DNA of 64,000 nt from Polaribacter sp. SA4-10 (GCF_002163835.1 NZ_CP019331.1:496001-560000); one strand, 5' to 3'. Counted from the stretch's first letter, positions 43,890 through 53,087 are shown. Made by a program: numbers and translations. Notes: generated from the letters alone by a model not told the origin.

Positions 43890-43913
43890 CAAAACTAAAC
43901 AATCGGTTAGTTA
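43890..43913 (-). promoter_or_regulatory. TetR-family operator overlapping the regulator's own promoter
   Basis: On the minus strand TAACTAACCGA-TTGTTTAGTTT matches the site at 43271-43292 at 19 of 22 positions. It covers a TAGTTTTG minus-7 box (43890-43897). Confidence 0.8.
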
Positions 43914-44014
43914 TGAAAAAATAATAGGCTATTTATTTTAATTTAAGAAATAAATCAGGAGGTAAGTACTTGATTATTAGCTTTTTTTTTTTGTAAAATT
44001 ATTATTTACTAATA

Positions 44015-44117
44015 TTTCTGTTTTCGAAATGTAATATGGATTATTACATGTTTAAATGCCTACTAGAAAGTAGACTTGTACTACCAATTAATTTTATAGC
44101 GTGTTGTATCCCCTTTT
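44015..44117 (-). repeat. attC-like site at the distal end of the cassette array (decayed)
   Basis: After the stop of the 44117 gene the plus strand reads GTTGTATCCCCTTT (44103-44116), which matches at 9 of 13 positions the inverted complement of the gene's upstream flank (44865-44881). Towards lower coordinates come ATAAAATTAATT and a TAGTACAAGTCTACTT stretch shared with other elements of the array. The far core is decayed or missing. Confidence 0.45.
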
Positions 44118-44848
44118 TATTCCTTTTTCAGTTTAAATAACTTAAAAGTATCTGCTTTTGGTTGATATCCTACTTTTTCTTTTGATTCTGTTATGTCTAA
44201 TCGTTTGTATCTGTTATCTGAAATAGCTTTTAGAACTTCATAGTGTATATTTTCTGTTTCAATGCATCCAATCAATAATTGATTAAAGTCGTCTGGGTTT
44301 AGAAAAGCACTTAAATCTCTTGCGTTCATTTCTGTAAAATCCTTTGGAAATTCGTAGGCTCCAATTCGTAAACATATTGCAGAAATTCCGTTATTATGTG
44401 CATGATAAGCGGCTAAATCTTCTCCGAAACATTTTGATACTCCATACATGTTTTTGGGTTTTACAAGCATGTTCTTGTTTACCTGAATATCGGTGGGATA
44501 ACTTTCAATAGTTTGGGCACTACTAGCAAAAATTAACCTTTTGCACTTTGCTTTTACGGCTGCTTTAAATATATTTTGGGTTGTTTTTATATTCGTCTCC
44601 AAAATTTCGTCCGATTCGGAAATCGGGTCTACTATTCCCGCCAAATGGATTACTGTATCAATTCCTTCGCATAGTTTTAAGCAAACTGATACGTTCATTA
44701 AATCTGCTTTTTTGATGCTCACTTTATCGGTAAAAACACCGCTAGGTGTTGCAATATCTGCAACGGTTATTTTATATTTATGTTCGAAGTTTTGGACAAA
44801 ATAGGTACCTATTTTTCCAAACCCTCCAGTCATTAGAATTTTTTTCAT
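44117..44848 (-). CDS. NAD-dependent epimerase/dehydratase
   Basis: A 243-residue extended-type SDR: TGGFGKIGTYFVQ nucleotide loop, VIHLAG, and catalytic YGVSK (about residue 140). It is shorter than typical sugar epimerases and resembles the uronate-dehydrogenase-like group. It is the last unit of the array and probably of foreign origin; its two flanks pair as described for the site at 44015-44117. Confidence 0.85.
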   Translation of the reverse strand: MKKILMTGGFGKIGTYFVQNFEHKYKITVADIATPSGVFTDKVSIKKADLMNVSVCLKLCEGIDTVIHLAGIVDPISESDEILETNIKTTQNIFKAAVKAKCKRLIFASSAQTIESYPTDIQVNKNMLVKPKNMYGVSKCFGEDLAAYHAHNNGISAICLRIGAYEFPKDFTEMNARDLSAFLNPDDFNQLLIGCIETENIHYEVLKAISDNRYKRLDITESKEKVGYQPKADTFKLFKLKKE

Positions 44849-44864
44849 TGATTTTTGGTTGTTT

Positions 44865-45018
44865 CCCTAAATTGGCTACAGTGTGCTTTTATATGATTAG
44901 TTGCTGGTTTTATGGACTAAAATTAAATAAATACAAGCCGAATAAAAAGTTTGTAAATATTTTTAATAAGGAGGCCTGCACTAGTAGTTAATTTTATAAG
45001 GTATTGGCAATAGTAATT
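44865..45018 (-). repeat. attC-like site between the epimerase and the dGTPase pseudogene
   Basis: Bounded by CCTAAATTGGCTACAG (44865-44881), the upstream flank of the epimerase unit, and ATTGGCAATAGT (45003-45014), the downstream flank of the dGTPase unit. The inside carries TTATAAAATTAACTACTAGTGCAGG, in part shared with the sites at 44015 and 56257 (longest run quoted in two parts: TATAAAATTAA and ACTAGTGCA). Confidence 0.5.
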
Positions 45019-45022
45019 GATG

Positions 45023-46080
45023 TTATTTGAAATACAATCCTTTACTCTCCAGCTTCCCAAAGTATTTTTCATACTGTTGAAGAGCGTAAATATCCATCAT
45101 ACCACCTACATAATCTAAAACTCTTCTATCCCATTTTTTAATAGACCTGTAATTTGCTGGCAATAACTTCATGTCTTTATTGTAGTCTTTGTCTGTGTAT
45201 AATTCAAATAATCGAGTTAATACATGTTTACCTAACTGTTCATATTCAATAATATCAGACTGTCTTTATATTGTTTTAAAAGTTAGTTTTTTTAAACAAT
45301 TTGCTAATTTTGCTAAACTTTTATACCCTAAAATATTATTAGATGTTAATCCTATATCTTTAATTAATGCAGCAGCTAATATAGAGCTAAGCTCTTTTCT
45401 AAATAACATAGCATATTCTTCAGATGTTTTATTATCCTTTGATTTTGATGCAAATCCTTTAGCATTCTCAATCATTTTTGAGAAAATAGTAGTCACATCC
45501 TTAAATTTATCACTAATACTAAACTCATGTAAAAGTTCATCAATACTAAAGGACTTTAATTTCAATGAATCTTCTAAATCATGAAAAGCATAAGCTATTT
45601 CATCAGTTATATCCATTATTTCGCAATCAATTGTTTTATGTTTTATATTATATTCTTCAAGCCAACTTTTAACTAATTCAAAATCCTTGTCATATAAGAA
45701 TTTTGTGTTTTTGATTTCTTTATCTTCTTTATGTTTTTTATAATACTTGACAGTGCCAAGCATTGTTCTTACTGTCAAATTTAAACCATTGAAATTGTGG
45801 TGTCTTTTCTCTATACTTCTTAATATTCTAAACGTTTGAGCATTTCCTTCATATGTTTCTTCCGAACAATCTCCTAAAAATATTTCTCCTGCATGACCAA
45901 AAGGAGGGTTTCCTAAATCATGAGCTAATGAACAGACTTGAACAGTTTGAGTGTCAATTAATCTAAGTTATTTAGCAATTGTTTTCGCAATTTGAGCAAC
46001 TTCTAAACTATGAGTTAGTCGATTTCGATAAAATACTTGACTTTTAGGTACGAGTAGCTGCATTTTTCCTTGTAACCGCG
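45023..46080 (-). pseudogene. dGTPase (dgt-like) pseudogene, 5'-truncated and with two in-frame TAA codons
   Basis: One frame is readable from 46080 to 45023. Motifs: RLQGKMQLL, FYRNRLTHSLEVAQIA, the HD metal site in SLAHDLGNPPFGHAGE, YEGNAQTFRIL and a C-terminal YGVGGMMDIYAL-like end (read DYVGGMMDIYAL). TAA codons interrupt it at 45970-45968 and 45268-45266; reading on in the same frame restores dGTPase sequence each time, so these are point mutations (probably Lys and Tyr codons), not frameshifts. The N-terminal part before RLQGK is missing and replaced by a dihydrofolate-reductase-like fragment. Confidence 0.88.
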
Positions 46081-46241
46081 CTTCCAACAATGTAGGTGTC
46101 AACTGTTTTGTTAAACGCAACATATCCACAATCTTCACCTTCTTTTTCTGCGATAGAAAGCCAAGAAAGATCATCTTCTTTTGTGGCTAAAAATCCGTCT
46201 AGGCTCATACTTATATATAATATAAGTTTTCTGTTGTTCAT
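46081..46241 (-). pseudogene. Dihydrofolate reductase-like (RibD C-domain family) gene fragment
   Basis: The first 53 codons, MNNRKLILYISMSLDGFLA...VDTYIVG, are the N-terminal third of the DHFR/RibD-C-like family found in many bacteria. After IVG the sequence joins directly, in a different frame, to the dGTPase reading RLQGK. The normal continuation (GRKTY type) and the gene's 3' end are lost. Confidence 0.85.
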
Positions 46242-46273
46242 GCTTATTTATTTTTAGAAGAGTTCTTTTTTGT

Positions 46274-46619
46274 GCATAGAAAGTTACGTGGTTAAACACC
46301 TAATTTAGTAAATACAAACTTGATATAAAATTTACTGATATTAAAGTAGTTAAGATTTAAAAAGTATTTTTATACGGTGTTAAAAATGAGCATTGATATC
46401 AGTTTCTAATAGACTGTTAAAGCGGGCTTTTGCAATCACAAAATCAGGGCATTTTTATGATCCTACTTTTGCATCTTTATTTGTGGTTAAAAAGTAATTG
46501 AAATCTAAAAATAATGAACAAAAAAGACTTAATTATATAATTAAGCCTTGAATGATAAGTGTACAGAACTAATAAAAAAAAGAGTTTTTTTTTAGCTCAG
46601 CTCTTTGTTAGTAAACGTT
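46274..46619 (-). repeat. attC-like site carrying an IS110-family tail
   Basis: The downstream arm of the sorting-tail gene is GTTAGTAAACGTT (46607-46619), two bases from the stop region. The lower end carries GTGGTTAAACACCTAATTTAG (46289-46309, quoted as two parts GTGGTTAAACACC and TAATTTAG), a block repeated at 56909 and 63424. An IS110 transposase tail (46390-46498) and its non-coding right end lie inside. Two copies of this composite (here and 56875-57245) share about 330 bp. Confidence 0.6.
46390..46498 (+). mobile_element. IS110-family transposase C-terminal remnant, copy 1
   Basis: The plus strand reads ALISVSNRLLKRAFAITKSG then HFYDPTFASLFVVKK and a stop, matching the conserved IS110 C-terminal helix (AVxNKLLKQAFAIAKSG). 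Only about 36 codons remain. Non-coding sequence after it (to about 46607) is shared with the other copies. Confidence 0.8.
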
Positions 46620-46627
46620 ATTTTTAT

Positions 46628-47848
46628 TTATTTTTTTATAAATTTGATTGCATTTCCGTTTTCAAATTTTAAGAAATATAAACCACTTTTTAAACTTCTA
46701 ACATCTATTTCTTCATTATTATTAATTCCTTTTAGAACTTTTTGCCCTAATTGATTTATAATTATGAAACTCTCTATGTTTTCTTGGTTTGAAATGGTAA
46801 TAAAGTCAGATGCAGGGTTCGGAAATATTGAAACTTCTGTATTATAACTATTAATAGAAAGAGTACTACCGCCACAATCTATTTCTAAAAAATATAAAAA
46901 ATCTATTCCTGAATAGCCTGTAAAATCAGAACCATTAGTTGGTATTGCAGATCCATATGTTACAGATTTATAAAAACCGGGATTTCCTGTTGCAGTTAGG
47001 GAGAAGTTTGAATGGGCTCCAGTATCTTCATACACCGCCATAATCCAATAATCACCTGCCGGAAGCAAAGTAGCAGCTACAGGAAGAGATGTAACCCCAC
47101 TAGCAACTGTACCTAAATCACTAGATGCTATTAAGTTATTAGGAACATTATTAAGATCTTCATAAACAGCCATTTGCACTCCTGATCCAGAATCATTTCC
47201 TACTAAATTCATAGATGTTAATGTACCTTCTTCCGCAAGCGTAAATTTAACGCCTAATAAGAAATCTTTACTTAGATCATCAGCTAAAAAATCATCTGAT
47301 GTAGTTTCATTCCCAATATTGCAATTTTGAGAATTACCACAATCTATTTCTAAAAAATATAAAAAATCTATTCCTGAATAGCCTGTAAAATCAGAACCAT
47401 TAGTTGGTATTGCAGATCCATATGTTACAGATTTATAAAAACCAGGATTTCCTGTTGCAGTTAGGGAGAAGTTTGAATGGGCTCCAGTATCTTCATACAC
47501 CGCCATAATCCAATAATCACCTGCCGGAAGCAAAGTTGCAGCTACAGGAAGAGATGTAACCCCACTAGCAACTGTACCTAAATCACTAGATGCTATTAAG
47601 TTATTAGGAACATTATTAAGATCCTCATAAACAGCCATTTGTACTCCTGATCCAGAATCATTTCCTACTAAATTCATAGATGTTAATGTACCTTCTTCCG
47701 CAAGCGTAAATTTAACGCCTAATAAGAAATCTTTACTTAGATCATCAGCTAAAAAATCATCTGATGTAGTTTCATTCCCAATATTGCAATTTTGAGAATA
47801 GGTGTTTACGCTAAAAAGAATAATTAATAGAATGTAAATTTGTTTCAT
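46628..47848 (-). CDS. Secreted protein with two identical 155-residue domains and type IX sorting tail
   Basis: A 406-residue protein: signal peptide (1-18, ending TYSQN), two tandem copies of a 155-residue beta-rich domain starting QNCNIGNETTSDDFLADD (about 19-173 and 174-328), and a C-terminal por-secretion/T9SS type A tail (SIFPNPASDFITI, then KSGLYFLKF). The two domain copies are the same in amino-acid sequence apart from the final residue; in DNA (period 465 bp) they differ at about four silent sites. Exported by the type IX system to the cell surface or medium; ligand unknown. Confidence 0.88.
   Translation of the reverse strand: MKQIYILLIILFSVNTYSQNCNIGNETTSDDFLADDLSKDFLLGVKFTLAEEGTLTSMNLVGNDSGSGVQMAVYEDLNNVPNNLIASSDLGTVASGVTSLPVAATLLPAGDYWIMAVYEDTGAHSNFSLTATGNPGFYKSVTYGSAIPTNGSDFTGYSGIDFLYFLEIDCGNSQNCNIGNETTSDDFLADDLSKDFLLGVKFTLAEEGTLTSMNLVGNDSGSGVQMAVYEDLNNVPNNLIASSDLGTVASGVTSLPVAATLLPAGDYWIMAVYEDTGAHSNFSLTATGNPGFYKSVTYGSAIPTNGSDFTGYSGIDFLYFLEIDCGGSTLSINSYNTEVSIFPNPASDFITISNQENIESFIIINQLGQKVLKGINNNEEIDVRSLKSGLYFLKFENGNAIKFIKK
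46872..47796 (-). repeat. Direct tandem duplication, period 465 bp
   Basis: The repeat starts CCACAATCT at 46872 and again at 47337. I count about four base differences (for example ACCGGG/ACCAGG and GATCTTC/GATCCTC), all silent. The copies encode the duplicated domain of the sorting-tail protein. Confidence 0.9.
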
Positions 47849-48326
47849 TTGTTAAATAATTTAATTGTTAATGTTTAAATGACAACAATGTTACGACAAT
47901 ACGACCCTTTTAAATAGCGTATTAATACCCTATTTTTTTAGAATAAGTATCTCTATTTAATCTTACTGAAAAGACAATATAGATTTGCCTCCCACAGTTA
48001 TTTTTTATATAATTTATTTGTTAATTACTGCGCATATTGAGCGTTTACTCTAGATATTTATTACTGTGTTCTTGTAGGTGTAGCTCATTGTTCTCTTTGT
48101 TCACTTAGAGGTGTTTTTTTAATTACGGCCAATGTGTTTGTGTCAGGAAAATTTGTGAGTTTTAAGCACTTATTTAGCAGTTTTTTATATGCGGCTTCAG
48201 TTTGTTAAAAAACCTGAAAGAATAAAAGAGTTGTTTTTTGTAATTTTCTGATAGCTATTTTTATTAATAGAATTTTAAAACGTTTACAAACAACATGTTT
48301 CTTTAGTTTGTATTAAATATCTTTAG
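47849..48326. other. Gene-free stretch with weak attC-like traces
   Basis: No convincing frame. AGCGTTTACTCTAG (48040-48053) shares eight bases, in inverted orientation, with the arm after the sorting-tail gene (AGTAAACG at 46609-46616), and GAGTTTTAAGCACTTATTTAG (48151-48171, as GAGTTTTAAGCAC plus TTATTTAG) resembles the block found near other arms. Both are decayed and their spacing is unusual. Confidence 0.35.
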
Positions 48327-48493
48327 ATAGAAAAAGAGGAGAACTATAATGTGTTTTAGATTTGAAGCTCCAGTGCACGTGCAAGTCCTCTCTTTCTATA
48401 AAGTTACCAAGAACTATTTGGAATTCTAGGAGTTAAATCTAACCATAAAGGAAGTAGTTAAAGCAACATATTTATTCAATTAAATGTCAAAAC
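48327..48493 (+). ncRNA. IS110-family left-end non-coding region, possible bridge-RNA locus
   Basis: Upstream of an IS110 transposase start, ATAGAAAAAGAGGA (48327-48340) pairs with TCCTCTCTTTCTAT (48386-48399) with one mismatch, enclosing a loop with inner GTGCAC/GTGCA dyads. IS110-family elements encode a structured bridge RNA in the non-coding end next to the transposase (known for IS621). This copy is attached to a broken gene, so it is probably a relic. Confidence 0.5.
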
Positions 48494-48640
48494 ATGAAAA
48501 ATTACAAAGAAGTCGTAGAAATTGATGTATCAAAAAAAACAATTGATGCTTATTGTTATCAAGTTCAAGTTAGCAAGGAGTGTAAGAATGATACTGTTGG
48601 TTATAAAAGCATGAAATACTTGCAGAAAATTATTGTCTCA
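48494..48640 (+). mobile_element. IS110-family transposase N-terminal remnant
   Basis: Translates as MKNYKEVVEIDVSKKTIDAY, then CYQVQVSKECKNDTVGYKSM, the start of the IS110 RuvC-like DEDD domain with its first aspartate in IDVSKKT. After about 48 codons similarity is lost and the frame closes at 48694. It is not joined to any of the four tails in the window. Confidence 0.78.
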
Positions 48641-48884
48641 GAGAAATACGTTGATAATGGCGACTCTGGATGGGCTTGGTATGCGGGTATATAAGCATGT
48701 TTTACAATGTATTTTTACAAGTTTAATAATCCACAGATTGGTAACCGAACTACTAAGGTTATATTTATTTTATGTTTTTTCTTTGTCCAATTAAAAATAG
48801 TCAAATAGGAATAATGAACACAATAAAGAAATACAAAATTTTGGGAGAGCTTAAAAACTCACCATTCTTAAGTATCTTTTATTG

Positions 48885-49690
48885 ACTTTACTAATGGCGT
48901 TATTTTTAATCCATTGGCTAAGCCTTTTTCATTATTTATTTTAGCAAATCGGCCGTTGTTACCTGTAGGTAAAATCTAAGGCACAATAGTATAAATTTTA
49001 GGCTCCATTAAGAACTCATAATCATCAACTTTTACAAAAGTATTTTTAACTGGGAATACTTGTTTTGCTTTTTCTACAAATTCATGAATGCTTTATTTTT
49101 TTTAGGCCCAACGGCTTTGTAAGTTCCAACTTTTTTATCTTCACTTAAGCAGATCATTCATTCTGCCACATCTCTTACATCAATATATTGCACTATCTCA
49201 TTCCTTTTGCCTGGCACTAAAACTTCGTCACCTTTACTCAATCTGATTGGCCAATGTATAAATCTGTTTGATTTATCAGCGGGTCCAAACATATAAGTGG
49301 GGCGTACTATTATGGTTCTGTCTTCTCCAAATTGGTTAATGGCTCCAGGTTTTTTTAAGATTAGTTCTGCACTTTCTTTAATATCCCTTTTTAAATAGGG
49401 GTATTATATACTCCTGTAGAGGATGCATACAGATAGAGGTGGTAATTTTCTTTTAATAATTTGGCAGATTTTTTAGTCCATTCAGCATCATGCCCAGAAT
49501 TATCAATTGCAACATCCCATTTGCGATTTTCTAAGGCAGTTAAATTATTTTTTCTGTCACCAATTAGGTGTTCCACATTTTTAAATAAATTTTTATGAAG
49601 CGATGGCTCAGTTTTTCCTCTTGTAAATATTGAGATGCAATGTCCTCTTCACATCGCATAAGCTACTTGGTGAAGTTCTAAAAAAAACAT
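48885..49690 (-). pseudogene. NAD-dependent epimerase/dehydratase pseudogene
   Basis: Pieces in different frames read, in order, ISIFTRGKTEPSLHKNLFKN, VEHLIGDRKNNLTALENRKW, DVAIDNSGHDAEWTKKSAKL, LYLYASSTGVYNTPI, then GPADKSNRFIHWPIRL and YIDVRDVA towards the left end. This order matches a bacterial epimerase/isoflavone-reductase-like family. The N-terminal nucleotide loop is missing or decayed, and several stops and frameshifts are present. Confidence 0.8.
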
Positions 49691-49804
49691 GCTTTTAGTT
49701 GTCTTAAAGTTTTGTTAAAAGGGTCGTTTTTTGTTTTTTAAAATTAAACCTTTGTCATCGAAATTAGTCCTATTTTTTTATAAAAAATAACACCTAAAAA
49801 ATAA

Positions 49805-52543
49805 ATGAAAAAAATTTTAATTCTACTTAGTTTTTTTTTAACCTCTTTTACGTATTCTCAAACAAAAGATTTTGAAATAACAGGAATCATTAAATCTACT
49901 GATAATAAAGAAATATTGGAATCTGCTACTGTTCATCTAGAAAGATTAAAAGATAGCAGCATTGTAGCATATACGATTACAGATGCAAAAGGAAATTTTA
50001 AAATTGCTGCTAATACTGCTGATTCTAAAACGAAACTAATCGTTTCTTTTATAGGTTTTAAACCATACTCTAAAATTATAGCGGTAAAAAACCAAAATAT
50101 TGGTACTATATATTTAAAAACAGCAAACACATTAGACGCTATTGTTATTCGATCTGCTGCACCAATCATCATTAAAAAAGATACGGTAGAATTTAATGTA
50201 AAATCTTTTAAGACAAAAGCAGATGCAAATGTTGAAGATTTACTTAAAAAATTACCCGGAGTTGAAGTGGATGCAGAAGGTGCTATTACCGTAAATGGAA
50301 AGCCCGTGAATAAAATTTTAGTAAACGGAAAACCTTTTTTTGGAAATGACCCTACAATTACAACAAGAAATTTAACAAAAGATATTATTGAAAAAATACA
50401 GATTTTAGACACTAAAACAAATGCACAAGCTTTCTCTGGTGAAGATTCTGATGGAGAAAACAAAACGATTAACTTAACTATTAAAAAAGAAAACAATAAA
50501 GGATATTTTGGTAAAGTAGCTGCAGGGAAAGGAACCGATGATAGATATGAATATGCTGGTTTAGCAACTCGTTTTAAACAAAGCGAAAGAATTGGTTTGC
50601 TTGCTGGAGGAAATAATGTGAACTCACCTGGTTTTAGTTTTGGAAACCAACGATCACAGTATGGTGGAAATAATAGAAGTTTTGGTGGGGGACAAGGAAT
50701 TATTACTTCTAACAATTATGGGGTAAATTATATTAATACATTTAAAAAAATAGTTGAATTTTCTGGAGATTATTTCTACAAAAACAGTGAATCAGACAAT
50801 GCATCTACTAGCAATAAAGAAACTTTTTTATCTAACGGAGATAGTTTTTTTAGGAACTCTAAAAGCAATTCATTTAATGAAAGTGATAGCCATGATGCAA
50901 GCGTAGATTTTGAAATGGAAATAGATAGTACCTTTAGAATCGATATAGAAACGGACTTTAATAAAGATGTAAACAGAAATGCTTTTAATAGTACTTCAGA
51001 AAGTTTAAACAATAATCAAACGCTTACAAATGATTCTAAAACAAATTCTATAGCCGACTCTGATAGAAACCAATTTGATAATGAAATAAATTTTTCTAAG
51101 AAATTTGGTAATAGAGGCGCATTTATAAGAGCAGAAATTACAGCTAATTTTAGTCAGAATGAAACTGAAGATTTTGTAAAATCTGAAACCAATATTTATG
51201 GTACAGATCCAGATCAAATTATAAGAGATCAATATTCAGATGGTAGTTCGGATAGAGAGCAAATTGGTAGTGAGATTACCTATCGTTTACCGCTTTTGGC
51301 TAATAAATTATTTTTAGATGTTGCCTATGAATATGTTAATACAAAAACAAAAACAATACGTAACACATTCGATTTTAATACAACTACAAACGATTATACA
51401 GATTTTAGTAACTTATTGAGTACCGATTTTGAGTATTTAAACAGAACAAAAAGACCAAGTGCAGAACTCGAATTTAGAAATGAAAAATGGTCTGCTTCTG
51501 CTGAAATTGCCTACGTTAACAGAACTTTAGAAAACAAAGATTTTTTAAGACCAGAAACAAACCTTGAAAGAGATTTTAATAATTTAGAATACGGTTTTGG
51601 AGTGCGATTTAGAAAAAGTAGAAGTAATAGCTTTAGAGTTCGATATAACTTTAGAAACAGCACACCAAGTTTATCGCAATTACAGCCCTTTAGAGATGAA
51701 TCTAACCCTCTTAACATTGTTACAGGAAACCCTGCTTTAACACCTTCTAAAACGCATAATATTCGTTTTGGTGCTTCTGATTTTAATTGGCAAAAAAGAA
51801 CTGGTTTTTGGTCTTTTGCAAACCTCTCTATTACAAATGACAGAGTCGTATCAAAAACTATTATTGATACAAATACTTTAATTAGAGAAACAACCTATGC
51901 AAATGTTGATGGCTTCTTTAACTTTAGAGCTGGTGGAAGTTACAGTTCATTAAAAAAATGGGAAGACTTTGGTAGTTTAAAAGCTGAACTTACTGTTTTT
52001 GGTAATTATGACAAAAACATCAACTTTAATAATGGTGTTCAATATTCAAGTAAAATAGCAGCAATTTCTCCTAGAATCGGGTTTGATTTTAATTGGGATA
52101 AAGTGTTACAAATTAGACCAGAATATGCAGTCTCTTTTAGTAATACTATTTATGATATTGATCAGTTTGAAAACAGAAACTTTATAAGTCATGATATAAC
52201 GATTCAAACAGCTACTTTTCTTCCGAAGAAATTTGAATGGAGAAATGATATAAAATACAATTACAACCCAAATATTGCCGATGGTTTTCAAAAAAGTGCT
52301 TGGTTTTGGAATACTTCATTACGATATTCGATATTAAAAGACCAAGGTGCAATTAGTTTAAGGGTGTATGATGCCTTAAACCAAAATACAAATGCAAGAA
52401 GAATTGCTTCTGAAGATTATATTGAAGACTCATCTAGTACTGTTTTAAACCAATATGCAATGTTATCATTTACTTGGAAATTTAACAGCCTAGGTAGTGC
52501 AGGCAAAAAATTTGAACCTTCAAGTAGAAGAAGTTACCATTAA
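49805..52543 (+). CDS. Outer membrane beta-barrel protein, TonB-receptor-like with carboxypeptidase-regulatory domain
   Basis: A 912-residue protein: signal peptide (1-18, ending TYSQT), a CarboxypepD_reg-like beta-sandwich (about 22-105, ITGIIKSTDNKEILESATVHL), a plug-like region (VEDLLKKLPGVEVDAEGAI, NGKPFFGND) and a large beta-barrel. It lacks a visible TonB box and belongs to the outer membrane beta-barrel family (OMP_b-brl_3), whose members import or bind unknown ligands. It is the only large plus-strand gene in the array region and its flanks do not pair, so it may have arrived separately. Confidence 0.85.
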   Translation: MKKILILLSFFLTSFTYSQTKDFEITGIIKSTDNKEILESATVHLERLKDSSIVAYTITDAKGNFKIAANTADSKTKLIVSFIGFKPYSKIIAVKNQNIGTIYLKTANTLDAIVIRSAAPIIIKKDTVEFNVKSFKTKADANVEDLLKKLPGVEVDAEGAITVNGKPVNKILVNGKPFFGNDPTITTRNLTKDIIEKIQILDTKTNAQAFSGEDSDGENKTINLTIKKENNKGYFGKVAAGKGTDDRYEYAGLATRFKQSERIGLLAGGNNVNSPGFSFGNQRSQYGGNNRSFGGGQGIITSNNYGVNYINTFKKIVEFSGDYFYKNSESDNASTSNKETFLSNGDSFFRNSKSNSFNESDSHDASVDFEMEIDSTFRIDIETDFNKDVNRNAFNSTSESLNNNQTLTNDSKTNSIADSDRNQFDNEINFSKKFGNRGAFIRAEITANFSQNETEDFVKSETNIYGTDPDQIIRDQYSDGSSDREQIGSEITYRLPLLANKLFLDVAYEYVNTKTKTIRNTFDFNTTTNDYTDFSNLLSTDFEYLNRTKRPSAELEFRNEKWSASAEIAYVNRTLENKDFLRPETNLERDFNNLEYGFGVRFRKSRSNSFRVRYNFRNSTPSLSQLQPFRDESNPLNIVTGNPALTPSKTHNIRFGASDFNWQKRTGFWSFANLSITNDRVVSKTIIDTNTLIRETTYANVDGFFNFRAGGSYSSLKKWEDFGSLKAELTVFGNYDKNINFNNGVQYSSKIAAISPRIGFDFNWDKVLQIRPEYAVSFSNTIYDIDQFENRNFISHDITIQTATFLPKKFEWRNDIKYNYNPNIADGFQKSAWFWNTSLRYSILKDQGAISLRVYDALNQNTNARRIASEDYIEDSSSTVLNQYAMLSFTWKFNSLGSAGKKFEPSSRRSYH

Positions 52544-53087
52544 CACCTCCTTTTAAACGAACAGAAAGTATAAAACAAATTTTGTTACTCCTTTTTTTAT
52601 GTTCCTTTACTGAATGCAAAACAAGGGTTTTGAGATATTTATGAGTGAATTGTAAACAAAGGAAAAGATGAGAAATATGCATTGATAGCCGTTTCTAATA
52701 AACTCTTAAAACAGGCTTTTGCAAACGCAAAATCAGAGCACTACTATGATGCCACTTTTGTATTTGTGGTTAAATAGTAAATAAAATATAAAAATAATAA
52801 ACAATAAGAGCTTAATTATAAAATGAAGTCTAGTACAATAGTATACAAAACTAATGAAGAACAGCGTTGTTTTTAGCTTAATTCATTGCGGGAAATAGTT
52901 TTATTTGTCAATTATAACTTTCATAAGTCAAATTAATATCAAAGAAACCTTCGGGTTTTTTAATTTACATTAATTCGCATATAATAGCCATTCGGTTTTT
53001 ATCATGTTTTTTAGTGTTTTTTTAACTTTCGTCTCAAATCTTAGTTGATAAATAATTATTTTAGAGTAATCATATTCTATATATCAA
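52544..53087. other. Gene-free stretch with IS110 tail and spacer
   Basis: Holds IS110 tail copy 2 (52575-52915) followed by about 170 bases with a weak hairpin (AAACC/GGGTTT near 52946) and no open frame. Confidence 0.6.
52575..52915 (+). mobile_element. IS110-family transposase C-terminal remnant, copy 2
   Basis: ALIAVSNKLLKQAFANAKSE then HYYDATFVFVVK and a TAG at 52775-52777. Upstream bases (from TTTTGTTACTCC) show the preceding CSFTALN-type helix in broken frames and match copy 3. Downstream non-coding right end matches copies 1 and 4. Confidence 0.85.

Noticed and set aside
45266..45970. Recoding of TAA (for example suppressor tRNA) to explain the split dGTPase frame
   Set aside because: Ordinary genes throughout the window end in TAA, and the gene also lacks its N-terminal part, so simple inactivation is enough.
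48494..48694. Complete small protein of 66 residues
   Set aside because: The first 48 codons are the N-terminal end of an IS110 transposase; the rest is unrelated run-on sequence.
49933..50715. 260-codon minus-strand frame inside the beta-barrel gene
   Set aside because: It is an antisense shadow: proline- and leucine-rich composition produced by the codon use of the plus-strand gene.
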